Origin: Leucobacter zeae
Lineage (GTDB): Bacteria > Actinomycetota > Actinomycetes > Actinomycetales > Microbacteriaceae
Direction of reading: 5' to 3'
Assembly: GCF_016758175.1 (NCBI RefSeq)
Contig: NZ_QYAB01000001.1
Span: 487,256-551,255 of the forward strand
Length of the DNA stretch: 64,000 bases
Position 1 is the first letter of the stretch. Every line of letters begins with the position of its first letter. A program made the position numbers and the translations under genes. Under the pieces are notes generated by a model, which did no database searches, had not been told where the DNA came from, and saw nothing but the letters and a program-made list of their open reading frames with translations. This document shows, piece after piece, positions 8,956 to 17,784 of this stretch.

Positions 8956-9832
8956 AGTCGCCCTCCAATCGGCGGAAGACGACCTGCCCGATCAGCAGGG
9001 TGCCGAGCGCGATGCCGAGGCCGCCGAGCGTGTTCGTGAGCATGTAGTCGGGCAGGTTCGGATCGGAGACGAGCGGCACCCAGAAGGCGCGGTGGAAGAG
9101 CTCGACGCTCACCGTCATCGGATTCACCAGGTACAGGTTGTAGAGCCACGCCGGCACGAGAACGCGGATCATGTCGTGCGAGTACATGACGGGCGACATC
9201 CAGATCGAGAACATGAGCGCGACGTCGATGATGTTCTTCGCGTCGCGGTACGCCACGTTGATGGCGCCGAAGAACAGGCCGAGGCCCAGCGTGAAGAGGA
9301 ACACGATCACGATCGCGACGGCGAAGCACAGGATCCCCACCCAGCTGAACTGCCACCCGGAGAGCAGGCAGACGATGAAGAGCAGCACGACCTGCGGCAC
9401 GAAGTGGATGAACGCCGACCCCACGGCCGCGACCGGGAAGAGCTCGCGCGGCAGATAGATCTTCTTGACGAGCGCCGCGTTGCCCGTGATCGAGTTCGTC
9501 GCGGCGCGCGTCGCCTCGCCGAAGAAGTTGAGCAGCACGATGCCCGAGAAGAGGTAGATCGGGTAGAGCTCCATGCCCCGCGAGACCCCGAGCACCTTGC
9601 CGATCATGACGTAGTACATAAAGAACTGCGCCGCGGGCTTCACGTACGACCAGGCCCAGCCGAGCACCGAGCCGTAGTAGCGGGTCGTGGTGCCCTTCTT
9701 GAGCAGCAGGCTGAGCAGATGGCGGTAGCCGAACACGTCGAGCAGCCACCGGCTCGCGCCGGGCACGACGTACTTGCCCGGCGGCTGCTGGCGCTGCGTC
9801 GGGTAGGCGGAGGCTTCGGAGTGCAAGGTCAT
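8939..9832 (-). CDS. tagG: Wall-polymer ABC exporter, permease subunit (TagG/ABC-2 type)
   Basis: The 297-residue protein has six predicted membrane spans and the ABC-2 polysaccharide-exporter core RYYGSVLGWAWSYVKPAAQFF near its N-terminus. The ATG at 9832 overlaps the end of the UDP-glucose dehydrogenase gene by 4 nt (ATGA), and its own end overlaps tagH by 17 nt, so dehydrogenase, permease and ATPase are translationally coupled. It pairs with TagH to export lipid-linked polymer. Confidence 0.9.
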   Translation of the reverse strand: MTLHSEASAYPTQRQQPPGKYVVPGASRWLLDVFGYRHLLSLLLKKGTTTRYYGSVLGWAWSYVKPAAQFFMYYVMIGKVLGVSRGMELYPIYLFSGIVLLNFFGEATRAATNSITGNAALVKKIYLPRELFPVAAVGSAFIHFVPQVVLLFIVCLLSGWQFSWVGILCFAVAIVIVFLFTLGLGLFFGAINVAYRDAKNIIDVALMFSIWMSPVMYSHDMIRVLVPAWLYNLYLVNPMTVSVELFHRAFWVPLVSDPNLPDYMLTNTLGGLGIALGTLLIGQVVFRRLEGDFAQDL

Positions 9833-11187
9833 GCCGTGCCGTCTCTCCCTGCATCGCTCGAGCGCCGACCGATGCCGACGTAGGTCCATCCCGCAGCCCG
9901 CCACGCCGGGGCGTCGAGGCAATTGCGCCCATCCAGCATAAGGCAGCGCGACACGAGGCCTCCGGCCCGGCCGGGGTCGAGGGCGCGGTACTCCGCCCAC
10001 TCGGTGGCGACGAGCACGAGGTCGGCTCCGCGCAGCGCGGAGTCGAGGTCCGACTCGAAGACGAGCTCGGGAGCCTTCGCTGCGGCGTGCGCGACGGCGG
10101 CGGGATCGGTGACGACCACGTCGAGCCCGCGCGCGTGCAGCAGCTCGGCGATCCGCAGCGCCGGAGACTCGCGCACGTCGTCAGAGTCGGGCTTGAACGC
10201 GGCGCCGAGCACCGCGACGCGGCCGGCCGGCAGCTCGCCCGCGCCGACCCCGGCCGCCGCGAGCATCGCCACCGCGCGGTCCGCGATCTCGGCGGGCCGG
10301 CGTTCGTTCAGCGCGTCGACCTCGCGCAGCAGCCCCGCCTGCGTCCCGAGCCCCAGCTCATCGGCCCGTGTGACGAACGCCTGCAGGTCCTTCGGCAGGC
10401 AGCCGCCGCCGTAGCCGATCCCCGCGTTCAGGTAGCGGCTCCCGATCCGGGGGTCGAGGCCCATGATCCCGGCGAGCTCGGTGACGTCCGCCCCCGAGGC
10501 CGCTGCGACGTCGGCCAGCAGGTTCATGAACGAGACCTTCGTCGCGAGAAAGGCGTTCGCGGCCCCCTTGGCGAGCTCCGCCGTGGCGAGGTCGGTGACG
10601 ACGAACGGCGCACCGGCGTCGATCACGGGGGCGTAGACGGCGCGGAGCGCGGCGACCGCAGCGTCGGATCCCCGGGCCGCGGGATCCACGCCCACCACGA
10701 TGCGGTCCGGCCGCAGCGTATCGGCGATCGCGTGGCCCTCGCGCAGGAACTCGGGGTTCCAGGCGAGCACGGCGCCGGCATCGGCGCAGCGCTCGGCGAG
10801 ACCCGCGGCGGTGCCGACGGGCACGGTGGACTTGCCGGCGATGACGGCGCCCGGAGCGACGTGCGGCAGCAGTTCGGCGAAGGCTCCGTGCAGCGCGGAG
10901 AGGTCGGCGGTGCCGTCGGCTCCGGTGGGCGTGCCCACGCAGACGAAGACGACTTCGGCGCTCGCCGCATCCCGTATGCGCGAGGAGAACGACAGGCGGC
11001 CCGGCCGCTCGAGCGACTCGGCGAGCAGCGCTTCGAGCCCCGGTTCGAAGAAGGGGGCCCGGCCCGCGGCGAGTTCGCCGACACGGTGTTCGTCGACCTC
11101 GATGCCCACGACGTCGTGCCCGACGCTCGCGAGCGCCGCAGCGTGCACGGCCCCGAGGTAGCCGCATCCGATCACTGCCACGCGCAT
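9829..11187 (-). CDS. ugd: UDP-glucose/UDP-sugar 6-dehydrogenase
   Basis: This is a 452-residue member of the UDP-glucose/GDP-mannose dehydrogenase family. It shows the Rossmann loop VIGCGYLGAVHA, the NAD region VFVCVGTPTGADGTADLS, the FLREGHA substrate segment, and the catalytic cysteine in GYGGGCLPKD. The C-terminal domain has AFKPDSDDVRESPAL. It oxidises UDP-glucose (or a close UDP-sugar such as UDP-ManNAc) to the uronic acid with two NAD. The start at 11187 lies 1 nt after the preceding stop. In this operon it implies an acidic sugar in the exported polymer. Confidence 0.92.
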   Translation of the reverse strand: MRVAVIGCGYLGAVHAAALASVGHDVVGIEVDEHRVGELAAGRAPFFEPGLEALLAESLERPGRLSFSSRIRDAASAEVVFVCVGTPTGADGTADLSALHGAFAELLPHVAPGAVIAGKSTVPVGTAAGLAERCADAGAVLAWNPEFLREGHAIADTLRPDRIVVGVDPAARGSDAAVAALRAVYAPVIDAGAPFVVTDLATAELAKGAANAFLATKVSFMNLLADVAAASGADVTELAGIMGLDPRIGSRYLNAGIGYGGGCLPKDLQAFVTRADELGLGTQAGLLREVDALNERRPAEIADRAVAMLAAAGVGAGELPAGRVAVLGAAFKPDSDDVRESPALRIAELLHARGLDVVVTDPAAVAHAAAKAPELVFESDLDSALRGADLVLVATEWAEYRALDPGRAGGLVSRCLMLDGRNCLDAPAWRAAGWTYVGIGRRSSDAGRDGTA

Positions 11188-11188
11188 G

Positions 11189-12157
11189 TCAGTCGTCTCC
11201 GTTCCGGTGGGCCGGCTGGCCCGGTTCGATCCCGAGCGCGGCGCGCACCCGATCGAGGGCCGCGCGCTGCTCGGCGGCGCGTTCCGCGCGGAGCTCGACG
11301 ATGCGCGCGACGAGCGCCTCGCGTTCGGCGAGCAGCGACCGCACTCCGGCGGCGATGGGTGCGGCGGCCGGGGCGGCGTAGCGCGCCGAGTCGCCGTAGA
11401 ACTCGCGCAGTTCGGGGAAGTCCGAGGTGAGCTGCGGCACCGCGGCGTGGAACGCTTCGTAGCCCGCGCGCTGCATCGTGTGCGGTCGGGTCGTGAGCGC
11501 CGCGACGGCACCGGCCGTGTCGAGCAGGCGCGCGTACTCGGCGTCGTCCACGAACCCGGTGAAGCGCACGTTCCCGGGTGCCGGGGCACGCACGTCGGCG
11601 GGCGCGCGCCCCGTGAGCACCCAGTCGACCTCGGGGGCGATGCGCGCGGCCTCGAGGATCGCCTCGACGGGCTCGTCGTTCGCGTAGCTGAGCGGGCAGA
11701 GCACGTGCCCGCTGCTCGGCTCCGGGCCCCGCTCGAGGATCGGGTCGTGCAGGATCACGGCGTCCACCCCGGCCCGCGCGCACCGCGCGCGCAGGGTCGC
11801 ATTCGTGACGATCGCGGTCGCGCCGATGCGACGGATCAGGTGCAGCGACGGACCCGTCGCCCACCGCCACTTCGGGTCGAGGAAGAACCCGGTGTGCAGG
11901 TCGACGACGACCCGGACCCCCGGTGCGCTGCGCCGGATCAGCGCGAGAAGCGCCGGAGCGGGCGGCAGCATCAGCGCGATGCGCTGCGGGCGGCGCGCGC
12001 GCAGCACCCTCAGGGTCTGCCGGAGCTGGCGCGCGTATCGGCCGAGCAGCCCGAACCGGCCGGCGGAGAACACGTGCACGGCCTCGAGCCCCAGCGCGCC
12101 GGCGAGATCCCGCGTCCGCCCGTTCTCGCGGGTCCAGCTGATGAAGACGTCGCTCAT
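11189..12157 (-). CDS. Glycosyltransferase (GT4-like, UDP-sugar dependent)
   Basis: The 322-residue protein starts at ATG 12157 (ATGA overlap with the upstream gene). The sequence VVVDLHTGFFLDPKW, AIVTNATLRARCARAGV, LCPLSYANDEPVEAILEAA and WVLTGRAP fit a GT-B fold glycosyltransferase acting in surface polysaccharide synthesis, as do PHTMQRAGYEA and YAAP near the C-terminus. The second Rossmann domain, about residues 165-290, should bind the nucleotide sugar. Donor and acceptor cannot be inferred beyond the presence of Ugd next door. Confidence 0.75.
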   Translation of the reverse strand: MSDVFISWTRENGRTRDLAGALGLEAVHVFSAGRFGLLGRYARQLRQTLRVLRARRPQRIALMLPPAPALLALIRRSAPGVRVVVDLHTGFFLDPKWRWATGPSLHLIRRIGATAIVTNATLRARCARAGVDAVILHDPILERGPEPSSGHVLCPLSYANDEPVEAILEAARIAPEVDWVLTGRAPADVRAPAPGNVRFTGFVDDAEYARLLDTAGAVAALTTRPHTMQRAGYEAFHAAVPQLTSDFPELREFYGDSARYAAPAAAPIAAGVRSLLAEREALVARIVELRAERAAEQRAALDRVRAALGIEPGQPAHRNGDD

Positions 12158-13134
12158 GCGGGCTCCCCGCCGGGACGCCGCGTCGCGGCGGCCTCGAGCA
12201 GCCTGCCGCGCGTCAGATCCTCGACCTCCGTGGGGAACGCGATGCCGGAGTCGCGCAGCAGCCGCCAGATCTGCTGCTGGTGGTCGTCGACGTGCTCGCC
12301 ATGCGCGCGCGACCGGGGCACCACGACGGGGGAGATCCCCGCGTCGAGCAGCTGGAGGATGGTGCCGACGCCCGAGTGGGTGATCACGACGTCTGCAGCC
12401 GAAGCGCGGGCCAGCAGCTCGTCGGCGCCCATGAGGTCGTGCGTTTCGCCGCGGACGTCCTCGCGGCGGGTCTCGCCGAGCTGCCACACGAGCTCGTCGC
12501 CGGGAAGCGTGATCTCGGCGACCCGGTCGACGAGGCGGTCGAAGCGGTACGGGCGGATCGTCCCGAGGGTCACGAGGATGCTGAGACGCTGGCCGGGGCT
12601 CCGGCGGAAGTGCTGCCGCGGGGGCGCGAAGTCCTGCAGCACCGACGCGGTCGGGCGCCAGGCGCGCGACGACCAGGTCCGGTGCTGCGTGTACGTCTCC
12701 GCGATGCGGAGCCTCCGCACGATCCGCCCCGTGAGCGAGGGGCCGTCGGTGCGCGAGACGCTCTCGACATAGACCCCGGGGAGGCCGTGCCTGCGTCCCC
12801 AGGCGAGCCCGGCGAGCCCGACCGCGGCCCCCGTGGAGAGCACCCCGTCGAACTCGCCCGGGTCGAGCTCGCGCTCGAGCCGACGGTGCGCCGCGACGGT
12901 GCCGCGCAGATCCCTGGGGGCCACGTAGTCCACCAGGGTCGTGCGGCGCCCGGCGAGCATCGATCGGCTCTGCGGGGAGTCGAAGGTCACCCACATCGAG
13001 TCGTCGGCCGCGCCCTCGCGCCCGGCGAGGCGCACGAGCTGCGAGAGATGGCCCCCGGTGGAGGCGACGAGCAGCAGCCGCTTGCGCGCGCTCGCGAAGA
13101 ACGGCGCGCCGTCGGCGCGGTCGGCGGCGCTCAT
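12154..13134 (-). CDS. Alg13/Alg14-type fused glycosyltransferase
   Basis: The N-terminal half (RLLLVASTGGHLSQLVRL, about 18-36) is the membrane-associating Alg14/EpsE-like Rossmann domain. The C-terminal half (ILVTLGTIRPYRFDRLVD, VVITHSGVGTILQLLDAGISPVVVPR) is the catalytic Alg13/MurG-like GT28 domain; HSGVGT binds the UDP-sugar. Separate EpsE/EpsF-type proteins are here one 326-residue polypeptide. Related pairs transfer glucuronic acid or GlcNAc to a polyprenyl-linked sugar. It overlaps neighbours on both sides by 1-4 nt, so it probably adds the second sugar after the WcaJ-like enzyme. Confidence 0.82.
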   Translation of the reverse strand: MSAADRADGAPFFASARKRLLLVASTGGHLSQLVRLAGREGAADDSMWVTFDSPQSRSMLAGRRTTLVDYVAPRDLRGTVAAHRRLERELDPGEFDGVLSTGAAVGLAGLAWGRRHGLPGVYVESVSRTDGPSLTGRIVRRLRIAETYTQHRTWSSRAWRPTASVLQDFAPPRQHFRRSPGQRLSILVTLGTIRPYRFDRLVDRVAEITLPGDELVWQLGETRREDVRGETHDLMGADELLARASAADVVITHSGVGTILQLLDAGISPVVVPRSRAHGEHVDDHQQQIWRLLRDSGIAFPTEVEDLTRGRLLEAAATRRPGGEPA

Positions 13135-14561
13135 CAATAGGCTCCCTGCGGGCGGAGGACGGTGCGGATCGTGCGCCAGAGGATCAGCAGGTCGCCCGTG
13201 ATCGACCAGTTCTCGACGTAGAACAGGTCGAGGCGCACGCTCTCGTCCCAGCTCAGGTCGCTGCGTCCGCTGACCTGCCAGAGCCCGCTGATGCCGGGCC
13301 GCACGAGCATGCGCCGGGTCGTCCAGCCGGTGTAGCGCTCCACCTCGGTCGGCAGGGGCGGGCGCGGGCCGACGAGCGACATGTCGCCGCGCAGCACGTT
13401 GATGAGCTGCGGAAGCTCGTCGAGGCTGTGCCGCCTGATGAACGCGCCCACGCGCGTGACCCGCGGATCCTGACGCATCTTGAAGAGCACGTCGTTGCCG
13501 TCGGACTGGTCGAGCAGCGTGGGCAGGCGCTCGGCCGCGTCGACGTGCATCGACCGCAGCTTGTACATCGTGAAGGGCTCGCCGTCGAGGCCGAGGCGGA
13601 TCTGCCGGTAGAGCACCGGCCCTCGGCTGTCGCAGCGGATGATCACCGCGAGCACGGCGATGATGAGGGCGGCGGGCACGAGTGCGATGAGCGAGAGCGC
13701 GAGGTCGAAGCAGCGCTTCGCGTAGTAGCGCCACCCCGTGAACTCGGGGGACTCGACATGGATCAGCGGGAGCCCCGAGACCGGGCGGACATGGATGCGG
13801 GGGCCGGCGATGTCGGTGAGCGACGATGCGACGATGAGGTCGACGTTGCGCCCCTCGAGCTCCCAGCCGATGCTCCGCACCCGCGCCGGCGTGAGCCGGG
13901 TCGAGCCCGTGACGATGAGGGTGTCGATGCGGTGCCGGTCGATCGCGACGAGCAGGTCGTCGTAGCCGGCGACGACGGGCAGGCCCGGCATGAGCTCGTC
14001 GCCGACGACGCCGTCGGTGACCGCGCCCGCCAGCTCGAAGCCCGCGAGCGGGTTCGAGCGGAGCTGCCTGGCCATGTGGATCGAGTGCTCGGCGGCCCCG
14101 ACGATGAGCGTGCGGTACGTGTTCCTCTGCCGCCGTCGCTGGGCGTGCAGGCGCTTGCGCCAGGCCCAGCGCCCGAGCAACAGCATGAAGAGCCCGAGCG
14201 GGAGTGCGACGATGAGCGAGTCGCGGCGGTGCGGGTCGGGTGCGAAGACGAGCGTGACGATCGCCACGACGCCGAACGCCAGGACGGTCGAGTCGATGAC
14301 CCCCTTGTATTCGCCGGGGCCCGTGCCGAAGACGGCGGGGTTGCGGGTGTCGTTGACCGCGAGCGTCACGAGCCAGACCATCACGAGGAAGCAGGCGAAG
14401 ATGAGGCGGCTGCGCATCGGCGGCGAATCGTGGTGCGCGTGCGCGAAGAGGGTGATGCTGATGAGCTGTGAGAGGGCGACGACGAGGATCACGACGGCGA
14501 TGTCGGTCCAGAGCAGCTTGAGCGCGTAGCGTCGTTCCCAGGCCGGGGGTCGAGCGGCCAT
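13134..14561 (-). CDS. Polyprenyl-phosphate sugar-1-phosphate transferase (WcaJ/CpsE-like), initiating enzyme
   Basis: This 475-residue protein is the first gene of the operon, with GGAGG about 6 nt before ATG 14561. It has four or five N-terminal membrane helices, a cytosolic Rossmann-like CoA-binding region ([17 protein letters not shown]), another helix (about 277-300) and the bacterial sugar transferase domain: [47 protein letters not shown] and [14 protein letters not shown]. It transfers a hexose-1-phosphate from a UDP-sugar to undecaprenyl phosphate, the committed step for the polymer. Confidence 0.9.
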   Translation of the reverse strand: MAARPPAWERRYALKLLWTDIAVVILVVALSQLISITLFAHAHHDSPPMRSRLIFACFLVMVWLVTLAVNDTRNPAVFGTGPGEYKGVIDSTVLAFGVVAIVTLVFAPDPHRRDSLIVALPLGLFMLLLGRWAWRKRLHAQRRRQRNTYRTLIVGAAEHSIHMARQLRSNPLAGFELAGAVTDGVVGDELMPGLPVVAGYDDLLVAIDRHRIDTLIVTGSTRLTPARVRSIGWELEGRNVDLIVASSLTDIAGPRIHVRPVSGLPLIHVESPEFTGWRYYAKRCFDLALSLIALVPAALIIAVLAVIIRCDSRGPVLYRQIRLGLDGEPFTMYKLRSMHVDAAERLPTLLDQSDGNDVLFKMRQDPRVTRVGAFIRRHSLDELPQLINVLRGDMSLVGPRPPLPTEVERYTGWTTRRMLVRPGISGLWQVSGRSDLSWDESVRLDLFYVENWSITGDLLILWRTIRTVLRPQGAY

Positions 14562-14729
14562 GAAACCTCCGCTCGTTTCGTGGATTGAGATGAGTTCCCG
14601 AACTCACTTACTGTTGATGAACTGTTTCCCCTGGGAGCATTGTAATCGTATAGCCGCACCTGGTATGCCCGCTGCGTCGGGCGCTGCGTCCTGCGCTGCG
14701 GACTTCGCGGGTCACAGCGAGGGATTATC

Positions 14730-14747
14730 CTGGGTCGGGGGACCCAG
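14730..14747. promoter_or_regulatory. Perfect inverted repeat before the coiled-coil membrane protein gene
   Basis: CTGGGTC (14730-14736) and GACCCAG (14741-14747) are separated by GGGG and sit 24 nt before the ATG at 14771, right after a possible -10 (TATCCT, 14726-14731). It could be an operator or a 5' UTR hairpin in this divergent promoter region. Confidence 0.45.
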
Positions 14748-14770
14748 TCAGCAGGAAACGTGTCGGAGTC

Positions 14771-16021
14771 ATGAATCGTAATCTTCAGAGGGATCTCGCC
14801 GCGTCGGAGGTGTCGCACGCCGACGAGTACGCGCAGCTCGTGATGCCCCGCCGCCTGCGGCGCAAGAATGCGAGCTCCTCGCCGCGCTGGCTCATGTGGC
14901 TGCTCGCCTTCGTCGCCGCGGTGCTCATGGCCATCGGCATCGCTGCCCCGCAGGTCACCTACGCCCTCGATGCCGGCCGCTACGACGAGTACGTGGCCGA
15001 ACTCACGGGCCTGCGGAGCGACCTGGTCGATGCCGAAGTGCAGGTGCAGGCCGCCGAGATCCTGCGCGCTGAGCAGGCCGCCGAGATCCGCGCCCTCGCA
15101 CCGCGGCTGCGCCAGCTCGGCGAGGCGGATCCCGCGGTCCTGCCCGAGGCGGACGCGCAGGCCCTCGCAGAGGCGGCGAAGCGCCTCGAAGCCCTCATCC
15201 CCGACGACCTCGGCGATGCGACCCCGCCCGAGCAGAAGCGGCTGGAGAAGGCGATCTCGGACGGGCGCGCGCGTGCACCGATCTCGTGGCTCGGCGCTTC
15301 GGGCGCCGAGCTCATCACGCTCGCGGGGCTGGTGCCCGAGGATCCGAGGCCGGTGACCTCGGAGGACACGGTGAGCCTCGATGCGCTCGAGGACGTGCGC
15401 CGCGGCGTCAAGGAGGATCGGAAGTCGCTCGACGACCTTCAGCGGCGCGCGGCCTCGCTGCAGAGCGATTCCGACGCCATGCTCGCCGGAGCCGAGGAGA
15501 TCCTCGCAGTCGTCGGCGCGACCGCCGGGAAGCTCCCCGCGGCGGCCGAGGGCCTGCTCGTGGAGCTCCCCAACATCGAACCGGAACAGCTCGACGAGAT
15601 GCTCGCCGCCGCCCGGGACGCCGCGGACGCCGCGCGGGCGGAATCGTACGTCTGGTTCGCCGACGGCAAGGCGCTCCCGGCGGGGAAGGCGCCGGCGCCG
15701 ATCCCCGACACCGCGACGGAGGTGCGGCCGACCGCGGCGGTGCGCTCGAAGCTCGCGCTGAGCTGGGTCGAGCGATACCTGAAGCTGGCGGGCGAGGCGC
15801 TGCAGGAGCAGCGGGACTACGACGAGGCCGTCGCGGCGGAGGACGCCGCTGAACCCGAGGAGCCGACGACGCAGGAGCCGCCGACCGGGGAGCCGCCGAC
15901 ACAGGATCCGCCGGTACCCCCGACGCAGGAACCGCCGGCTCCGCCGACGCAGGAGCCCCCGGCCCCGCCGACCGACGGTCCGACGGAGGAGGGCAACACC
16001 GAGGACGGCCCCTCGCTCTGA
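14771..16021 (+). CDS. Membrane-anchored coiled-coil protein with Pro-rich C-terminal repeats
   Basis: The 416-residue protein is not one I can assign to a named family. It has a short cytosolic basic N-terminus (MPRRLRRKN), one membrane segment at about 40-60, then about 280 Ala/Glu/Leu-rich residues with heptad-like spacing (probable coiled coil) and a tail from about 355 made of PPTQEPPAPPTQEPPAPPT-type repeats. The topology suggests a wall-spanning outside portion. It diverges from the polymer operon across a 209-bp intergenic region, so it may act in anchoring or organising that polymer. The function is inferred only from position. Confidence 0.7.
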   Translation: MNRNLQRDLAASEVSHADEYAQLVMPRRLRRKNASSSPRWLMWLLAFVAAVLMAIGIAAPQVTYALDAGRYDEYVAELTGLRSDLVDAEVQVQAAEILRAEQAAEIRALAPRLRQLGEADPAVLPEADAQALAEAAKRLEALIPDDLGDATPPEQKRLEKAISDGRARAPISWLGASGAELITLAGLVPEDPRPVTSEDTVSLDALEDVRRGVKEDRKSLDDLQRRAASLQSDSDAMLAGAEEILAVVGATAGKLPAAAEGLLVELPNIEPEQLDEMLAAARDAADAARAESYVWFADGKALPAGKAPAPIPDTATEVRPTAAVRSKLALSWVERYLKLAGEALQEQRDYDEAVAAEDAAEPEEPTTQEPPTGEPPTQDPPVPPTQEPPAPPTQEPPAPPTDGPTEEGNTEDGPSL

Positions 16022-16170
16022 CCCTGACCTGCGAGGTCGTGCGACCGCGGCGTCGGCGGTGGGTCTGTGGCGGCGCGTCCCGTCGAAGCGCTACGGGTTC
16101 GCGACCGGGCCGCGCGTCGTCCGCCGAGCCACTACGCTCCCCGCGGCGGGTTGTGTCGAGCCGCTACCTT

Positions 16171-16210
16171 CCCGTCGAGATGGCATCGGCGCCGATGCCA
16201 TCTCGACGGG
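16171..16210. repeat. Perfect 40-bp palindrome
   Basis: Bases 16171-16190 begin CCCGTCGAGATGGC, and 16191-16210 are their exact reverse complement with no loop. Between convergent genes it could serve as a two-way terminator or extrude as a cruciform. Confidence 0.9.
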
Positions 16211-16293
16211 TGGATAGTGGGTCGGGCCGGCGTAGTGGGTCGGCGCAGTGGCGCGGCTTAGTTGACCTGGCACCGGCGCCGACACGGTACCCG

Positions 16294-16371
16294 TGCGATC
16301 TGCCGGATATATGCGATCTGCCGAATATATGCCGTTTCGATGGCGTGGCGAGCATATGTCCGGCTGATCGC
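16294..16371. repeat. 18-bp tandem repeat with inverted copy
   Basis: TGCGATCTGCCGGATATA (16294-16311) is followed directly by TGCGATCTGCCGAATATA (16312-16329). GCATATGTCCGGCTGATCGC at 16352-16371 is an 18/20 match to the reverse complement of 16296-16315. The A/T-rich ATATAT parts stand out locally. Two copies only, so not a CRISPR array. Confidence 0.75.
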
Positions 16372-16501
16372 GTTGCTGTTGCAGATCGTGCCCGCCGCGC
16401 ACGCCGTGCCCGCCGCGCACGCCGCACCCGCCGCACGTGATCCAGGCCCGCGCGCAGATCGCGCCCGCCCGTGCCCAGAAGGACGCCGTCCCCTCGACTC
16501 C

Positions 16502-16834
16502 TCAGCGCACGAGGCGAGCGATCGCGGCCGAAGCCTCCTGCAGCTTCGCGGTCGCGACCTCGCCGCCCTCCGACGCGGCCGAGGCGACGCAGTGCCGCAG
16601 GTGGTCGTCCAGCAGCTCGAGCGCGACGCGCTCGAGCGCCTTCGTGGCGGCAGACACCTGGGTGAGGATGTCGATGCAGTACGCGTCCTCCGAGACCATG
16701 CGCTGCACGCCCCGCACCTGACCCTCGGCCCGACGGAGCCGCTTCAGCAGCTCGTCCTTGTGGTCGATGTAGCCGTGGGCGTGATCGGCGCCGGTTTCGG
16801 TGCCCATGCCGCAGACGTCGGTGGTGTCGCTCAT
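16502..16834 (-). CDS. csoR: CsoR-family copper-sensing repressor
   Basis: This 110-residue all-helical protein carries the CsoR/RcnR/FrmR DUF156 core (LLKRLRRAEGQVRGVQRMVSEDAYCIDILTQVSA). Its metal residues fit the Cu(I) triad of CsoR: C53, H78 and C82 (H-x3-C). An added N-terminal stretch contains Cys8 and His18, His20, His25, which could tune metal binding. It starts 20 nt after the end of the EamA-family transporter gene. No copper ATPase or chaperone gene is seen nearby, so its target is elsewhere or it regulates the neighbour. FrmR-like aldehyde sensing is less likely because the triad is of the CsoR type. Confidence 0.85.
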   Translation of the reverse strand: MSDTTDVCGMGTETGADHAHGYIDHKDELLKRLRRAEGQVRGVQRMVSEDAYCIDILTQVSAATKALERVALELLDDHLRHCVASAASEGGEVATAKLQEASAAIARLVR

Positions 16835-16854
16835 GTCAGCACTGTAGCGCCAGT

Positions 16855-17781
16855 TCACACCGGCCGGGGACGCCCTCGGCGAACGAGCTGCGCGATCCCG
16901 CCCCCGACGATGACGAGCACCGCGATCCACACCGCTCCGTAGAGGACCAGCTCGTTGCGAGCGATGGTCTCGCCGATCAGCAGGGCCGACACCATGAGCA
17001 GCGCCGGCTCCAGGTAGCTCAGCAGGCCGAACAGGCTGAGCGTCAGCATGCGCGACGCGGCGATGTAGAGCACGAGCGCCACTCCGGTCCATCCGGCGAA
17101 GACGGGGGCGGCCCACCAGAGGGCCGGGTTCGCGGCGAACGCGTCGCCGCGTGCGACCTCGAGCACGATGAGCACGAGCGCGACGGGGGCGAGCATGCCG
17201 AACTCCCACAGCATGCCTCCGAGGTGGGCGGTGCCGATCGTGCGGCGCAGCACGAAGTAGACCGGGTACCCGAGGGCGACGAGCAGCGTCTCCCACGACA
17301 GGCCGCCGACGCGCACGATCTCGAAGACGACGCCGACCGCCGCGATGCCCGCGGCCAGCCACTGCCACCATACGAGCCGATCGCGGTACAGGAATCGGCC
17401 GATCACGACGAGCACGAGCGGGAGCAGGAAGTAGCCGAGCGCGACCTGCAATCCCCTGCCGTGCAGCGGGGCCCAGGTGAACACCCACAGCTGCGCGGCG
17501 ACGAGCAGCCCGCACGCGAGGATCGGGAGCAGGAGGAGCGGGCGCCTGCGGATCCGCGTGCCGATCTCGGTCGCGATCGGCAGCTGCCGGGTCGCGAGCA
17601 GGGCGAGCACGATGATCGGGATCGTGATGAGGTTGCGCACCGACCAGATCGACTCGGCAGGCATCGGGGCGAGCATCGGGGTCACGAAGTAGACCCCGGC
17701 GAAGGACACCGAGGAGCCGACGGAGGCGAGCGTGCCGCGCGATCCCTGACCGAGGGATCCTGCGCCGAATGAGCGGCGCAA
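16855..17781 (-). CDS. rarD: EamA/RarD-family transporter
   Basis: The 308-residue protein has ten predicted membrane helices in the two-EamA-repeat layout. The sequences GTLASVGSSVSFAGVYFVTPML (split as helix 1), VWWQWLAAGIAAVGV and SLFGLLSYLEPALLMVSALLIGE match RarD proteins, drug/metabolite exporters of undefined substrate. The only usable start is TTG 17781, placed right against an AAGGA and 4 nt after the GNAT stop, so initiation probably depends on coupling. The first 18 codons overlap two short inverted repeats (GATCCCT/AGGGATC at 17741-17759 and GCGCCG/CGGCGC at 17762-17779). Confidence 0.82.
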   Translation of the reverse strand: MRRSFGAGSLGQGSRGTLASVGSSVSFAGVYFVTPMLAPMPAESIWSVRNLITIPIIVLALLATRQLPIATEIGTRIRRRPLLLLPILACGLLVAAQLWVFTWAPLHGRGLQVALGYFLLPLVLVVIGRFLYRDRLVWWQWLAAGIAAVGVVFEIVRVGGLSWETLLVALGYPVYFVLRRTIGTAHLGGMLWEFGMLAPVALVLIVLEVARGDAFAANPALWWAAPVFAGWTGVALVLYIAASRMLTLSLFGLLSYLEPALLMVSALLIGETIARNELVLYGAVWIAVLVIVGGGIAQLVRRGRPRPV

Positions 17782-17784
17782 TCC

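Larger units (their letters stand above)
16022..16501. other. 480-bp non-coding patch dense with direct and inverted repeats
   Basis: There is no convincing gene. Left part: a 40-bp perfect palindrome at 16171-16210, flanked by an outer imperfect inverted pair at 16123-16137 and 16230-16244 (14 of 15 match). Middle: two 18-bp tandem copies plus an inverted copy at 16294-16371. Right: a second 18-bp tandem array, GCCCGCCGCGCACGCCGT-like, at 16390-16438. It separates two genes whose 3' ends face each other (coiled-coil protein and csoR). Confidence 0.8.

Noticed and set aside
16294..16438. Tandem 18-bp arrays as a possible CRISPR
   Set aside because: Only two or three copies, no unique spacers, no cas genes.
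16855..17781. A frameshifted or truncated RarD gene because of the odd start
   Set aside because: All ten helices and the family N-terminal helix are in one frame; only the initiation codon is unusual.
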